From assembly GCA_963971575.1 (NCBI GenBank), contig OZ020618.1, positions 7,814,501 through 7,878,500 on the forward strand: 64,000 nucleotides of DNA, written 5' to 3'. Position 1 is the first letter of the stretch; each line of letters starts with the position of its first letter. This stretch comes from Liopterus haemorrhoidalis (taxonomy: Eukaryota; Arthropoda; Insecta; Coleoptera; Dytiscidae). The notes beneath the pieces were generated by a model, which was not told the origin of the DNA, made no database searches, and worked only from the letters and a program-made list of their open reading frames with translations. Shown here piece by piece: positions 62,327 through 64,000 of the stretch. Position numbers and translations under genes: made by a program.

Positions 62327-63105
62327 TTTTTTTTTTTTTATTTAACAAACAAAAACAGAGGCACATCCACTGCTATGGTGATTATTGCCCGTACATTATT
62401 AATTCACATTATATTTTGTGTTTATATTATTATATGAAATATTATTATACTACAGAGTATAAATTTGTGTCAAGTAAAAATTTGTGGAGATTTGCCAGGT
62501 TTTCCGCCTTGTCACTGAGGGCTTCTTGTAAGTTGTCAGGTATATGGTGTCGTTGTCGTATCGTCTCGTATTTTGTGCAGTCTAGTATAATATGTTCGAT
62601 TCTCAGTCTTGTATTACACTCGTCACAGTTTGGTGCGTCTTTTCTTTCAAGTCTGTATTGGTCTGTCAGTCTGGAATGTCCAATTCTCGTTGCTGTTTGC
62701 TGTCTTCTTGTCCCTTCGAATTTCCATTGTTTGGTTTCTTCTTTTATTCGCCGTAAATTGTTGTCTCTTAGGTCTTGCCATTTTCTTTCTTCTTTTTGTA
62801 TTAGCCTTTTAGTAATTTCATTTTTAAGATCAGTAGCTTGGATGTTTATGTCCAAGGCTGGTTCCTTTTGGGTGGCCTCTTTAGCAGCAACGTCGGCTTT
62901 CTCATTGCCTTGGATAACAACGTGTGACGGGATCCAAATAAAGTGTACTTCTATTCCCCGAGTTTTAAGATAGTGAAGCTTTTCTTGCAGTGATTGTACT
63001 AATGCATTTTTTGAGTAAATCTCTTCAATGCTTGTCAGTACGCTCAAAGAATCCGTGAATATTGCGAATTTTGTTTTGTTCTTTTCTTATATTATCTCCA
63101 ACAAA
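62327..63105 (-). mobile_element. 5'-truncated RNase H-type LINE with poly-A tail
   Basis: On minus: ORF end (63085-62445), a 3' UTR of about 100 bp and an A-run (T-run 62328-62339 on plus). Target duplication not found. Distinct in sequence from the LINE at 49.7 kb but with the same domain order. Confidence 0.8.
62445..63085 (-). pseudogene. LINE ORF2 C-terminus: RNase H and CCHC-like tail, open frame
   Basis: About 213 uninterrupted codons starting at the truncation: FAIFTDSLSVLTSI (catalytic D of RNase H), then VHFIWIPSHVVIQGNEKADV with the conserved H and last D. IPSHV is followed by V where relatives have G, which may matter. A basic helical region (EERKWQDLRDNNLRRIKEET) leads to CDECNTRLRIEHIILDC (C-x2-C-x7-H-x4-C) and the stop at 62445. 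An in-frame TAA lies just upstream near 63092. RNase H would remove the RNA strand after reverse transcription; no RT remains here. Confidence 0.85.
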
Positions 63106-63124
63106 AAAAATTAAGTCGGATGAA

Positions 63125-63225
63125 ATGACACTGCCTCCCGGACTATTACCATATGACAATCTTGGTAGTGACAATCAACAGTGAACAGCTCATAGCGTAT
63201 AGTCTATTAATTTTAGAGTTGTGAA
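63125..63225 (-). repeat. GCATTCAGAGC-family end fragment
   Basis: On minus: ACGTTCACAACTCTAAAATT, AATAGACTATACGC, CACTGTTGATTGTCACTACC and TTGTCATATGGTAA, in the order of the left end at 16494-16590. The opposite end is not in the window. Confidence 0.65.
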
Positions 63226-63865
63226 CGTAGGTTAAGAAACCTAAAAATACCTTGCTCTAATTTCGTAGATTAAACTTCCGGTCGTGTAGTTGAAATCTTC
63301 TGATAACTTCTACGTCAATTTTCTATAGTTACATCAATTGATCAATTCAGTTGGTACGATTCAATATAGCTGTAATTTTACAAATAGAATTTGTAAAATT
63401 ATCTCTGCTTCGTATATTCATCAGATCGTAGTATATAACTATCGGAGTTTTCCACGAATAGTATTATATTCTGAAATTTAATACACCATGTAATATGATA
63501 TTAGTCAAGCAAATTCTAACACGTTCTAATTTATGCGATACGCTATGAACAACCACGGTGGTCAATTAAATTTGTCACTTCAGAGTAAATCACTAGCGCA
63601 GAAAATTATCATTGAAGTGTACGAAAATGTTGCTGACTGGTTGATGAATTCTGCAAACTAATCCAAATCACACAGGAAAGATATGTCCTTTCTTTAAAAC
63701 AAGACACAAAAAGTAGTGTGAACGGTTTTACCGCTGGAGAAGCAAGTTGGTCATTTTTTTTTTTTTGTATTAATGAAATATGTATGTTTCACCTCCAAAT
63801 TAAAGGAAAATATTATTATAAGTTAACGCAAAATAGGCACATACGTATATGATAGCGAATTTAAG
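63226..63865. other. Spacer, nothing recognised
   Basis: AT-rich; may contain the interior of the preceding element, but no second end was seen. Confidence 0.4.
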
Positions 63866-64000
63866 CCTGGAACAGAATGCAGTAATAATTACGCCGTCAG
63901 CGCGCCATCATTTGCGACGGCGTTGCTGAGAACGCCGTTGAATTTTCGCCTGCCCACAATGCAGTCATTTTTAACGCCGTCAAGTGTCACGTGACAACCT
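63866..64000. repeat. CpG-rich edge with GACGGCGT words
   Basis: ACGCCGTCAGCGCGCCATCA, CGACGGCGTTGCTGAGAACG, CCGTTG and ACGCCGTCAAGTGTCACGTG: direct and inverted ACGCCGTC repeats. Probably the subterminal region of an element that continues past the window. Confidence 0.5.

Overview
The window looks like AT-rich, non-coding DNA from an arthropod, most likely an insect. Only one credible host-gene piece is visible: a spliced internal exon at 7589-7918 with an IQ (calmodulin-binding) motif, bounded by good AG and GT splice sites. Nearly everything else is transposable-element (TE) debris, much of it nested, as expected of a large intron or intergenic desert. The types present (mariner, rosa-type DD41D, Tc1-like, pogo-like, PIF/Harbinger, piggyBac-like, hAT, Penelope-like, several LINE clades, tRNA-derived SINEs) fit an insect, but I cannot name the species.

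Layout. 0-7.4 kb: decayed mariner, a (TTTA)n tract, a deleted Tc1-like element, a LINE reverse transcriptase (RT) split by a deleted mariner, a Harbinger remnant, a GAAATATTT-rich tandem array hit by a MITE, a solo LTR and a long-TIR MITE. 7.6-7.9 kb: the IQ exon, followed by a four-unit array of about 330 bp. 9.9-16.4 kb: copies of three recurrent families, called here GCGGAACTA (a MITE), CTTGCC and CTGT, plus a pogo-like element holding a CTGT copy. 16.5-22.8 kb: further TIR elements, a minus-strand mariner, a Penelope-like fragment with a hammerhead ribozyme fold, and a piggyBac-type MITE whose empty site is preserved at 24.2 kb. 26-29.4 kb: a LINE RT interrupted by a TIR element at its catalytic YADD codons and again by a SINE, then a 614-bp palindrome. 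29.6-37 kb: hAT elements, LINE tails, and a ZBED-like hAT transposase pseudogene. 37.2-38.4 and 53.7-55.1 kb: two closely similar DD41D rosa-type elements in opposite orientation; the first keeps an open transposase frame. 39-64 kb: more hAT elements with exact 8-bp target duplications, LINE RNase H tails, a rosa-type derivative with TIRs over 100 bp, a second TTAA element, a second SINE and a full CTGT copy.

No operon, CRISPR array, canonical tRNA or rRNA gene was found. The only functional interplay is TE biology: transposases of one family can mobilise the many non-autonomous relatives, and nested insertions give a relative age order. The most interesting items are the hammerhead fold (19401-19454), the 99%-identical palindrome (28729-29342) with a related but core-mutated fold in each arm, the tRNA-like block and variable CTGT microsatellite inside the CTGT family, and the natural empty-site pair for the TTAA element.
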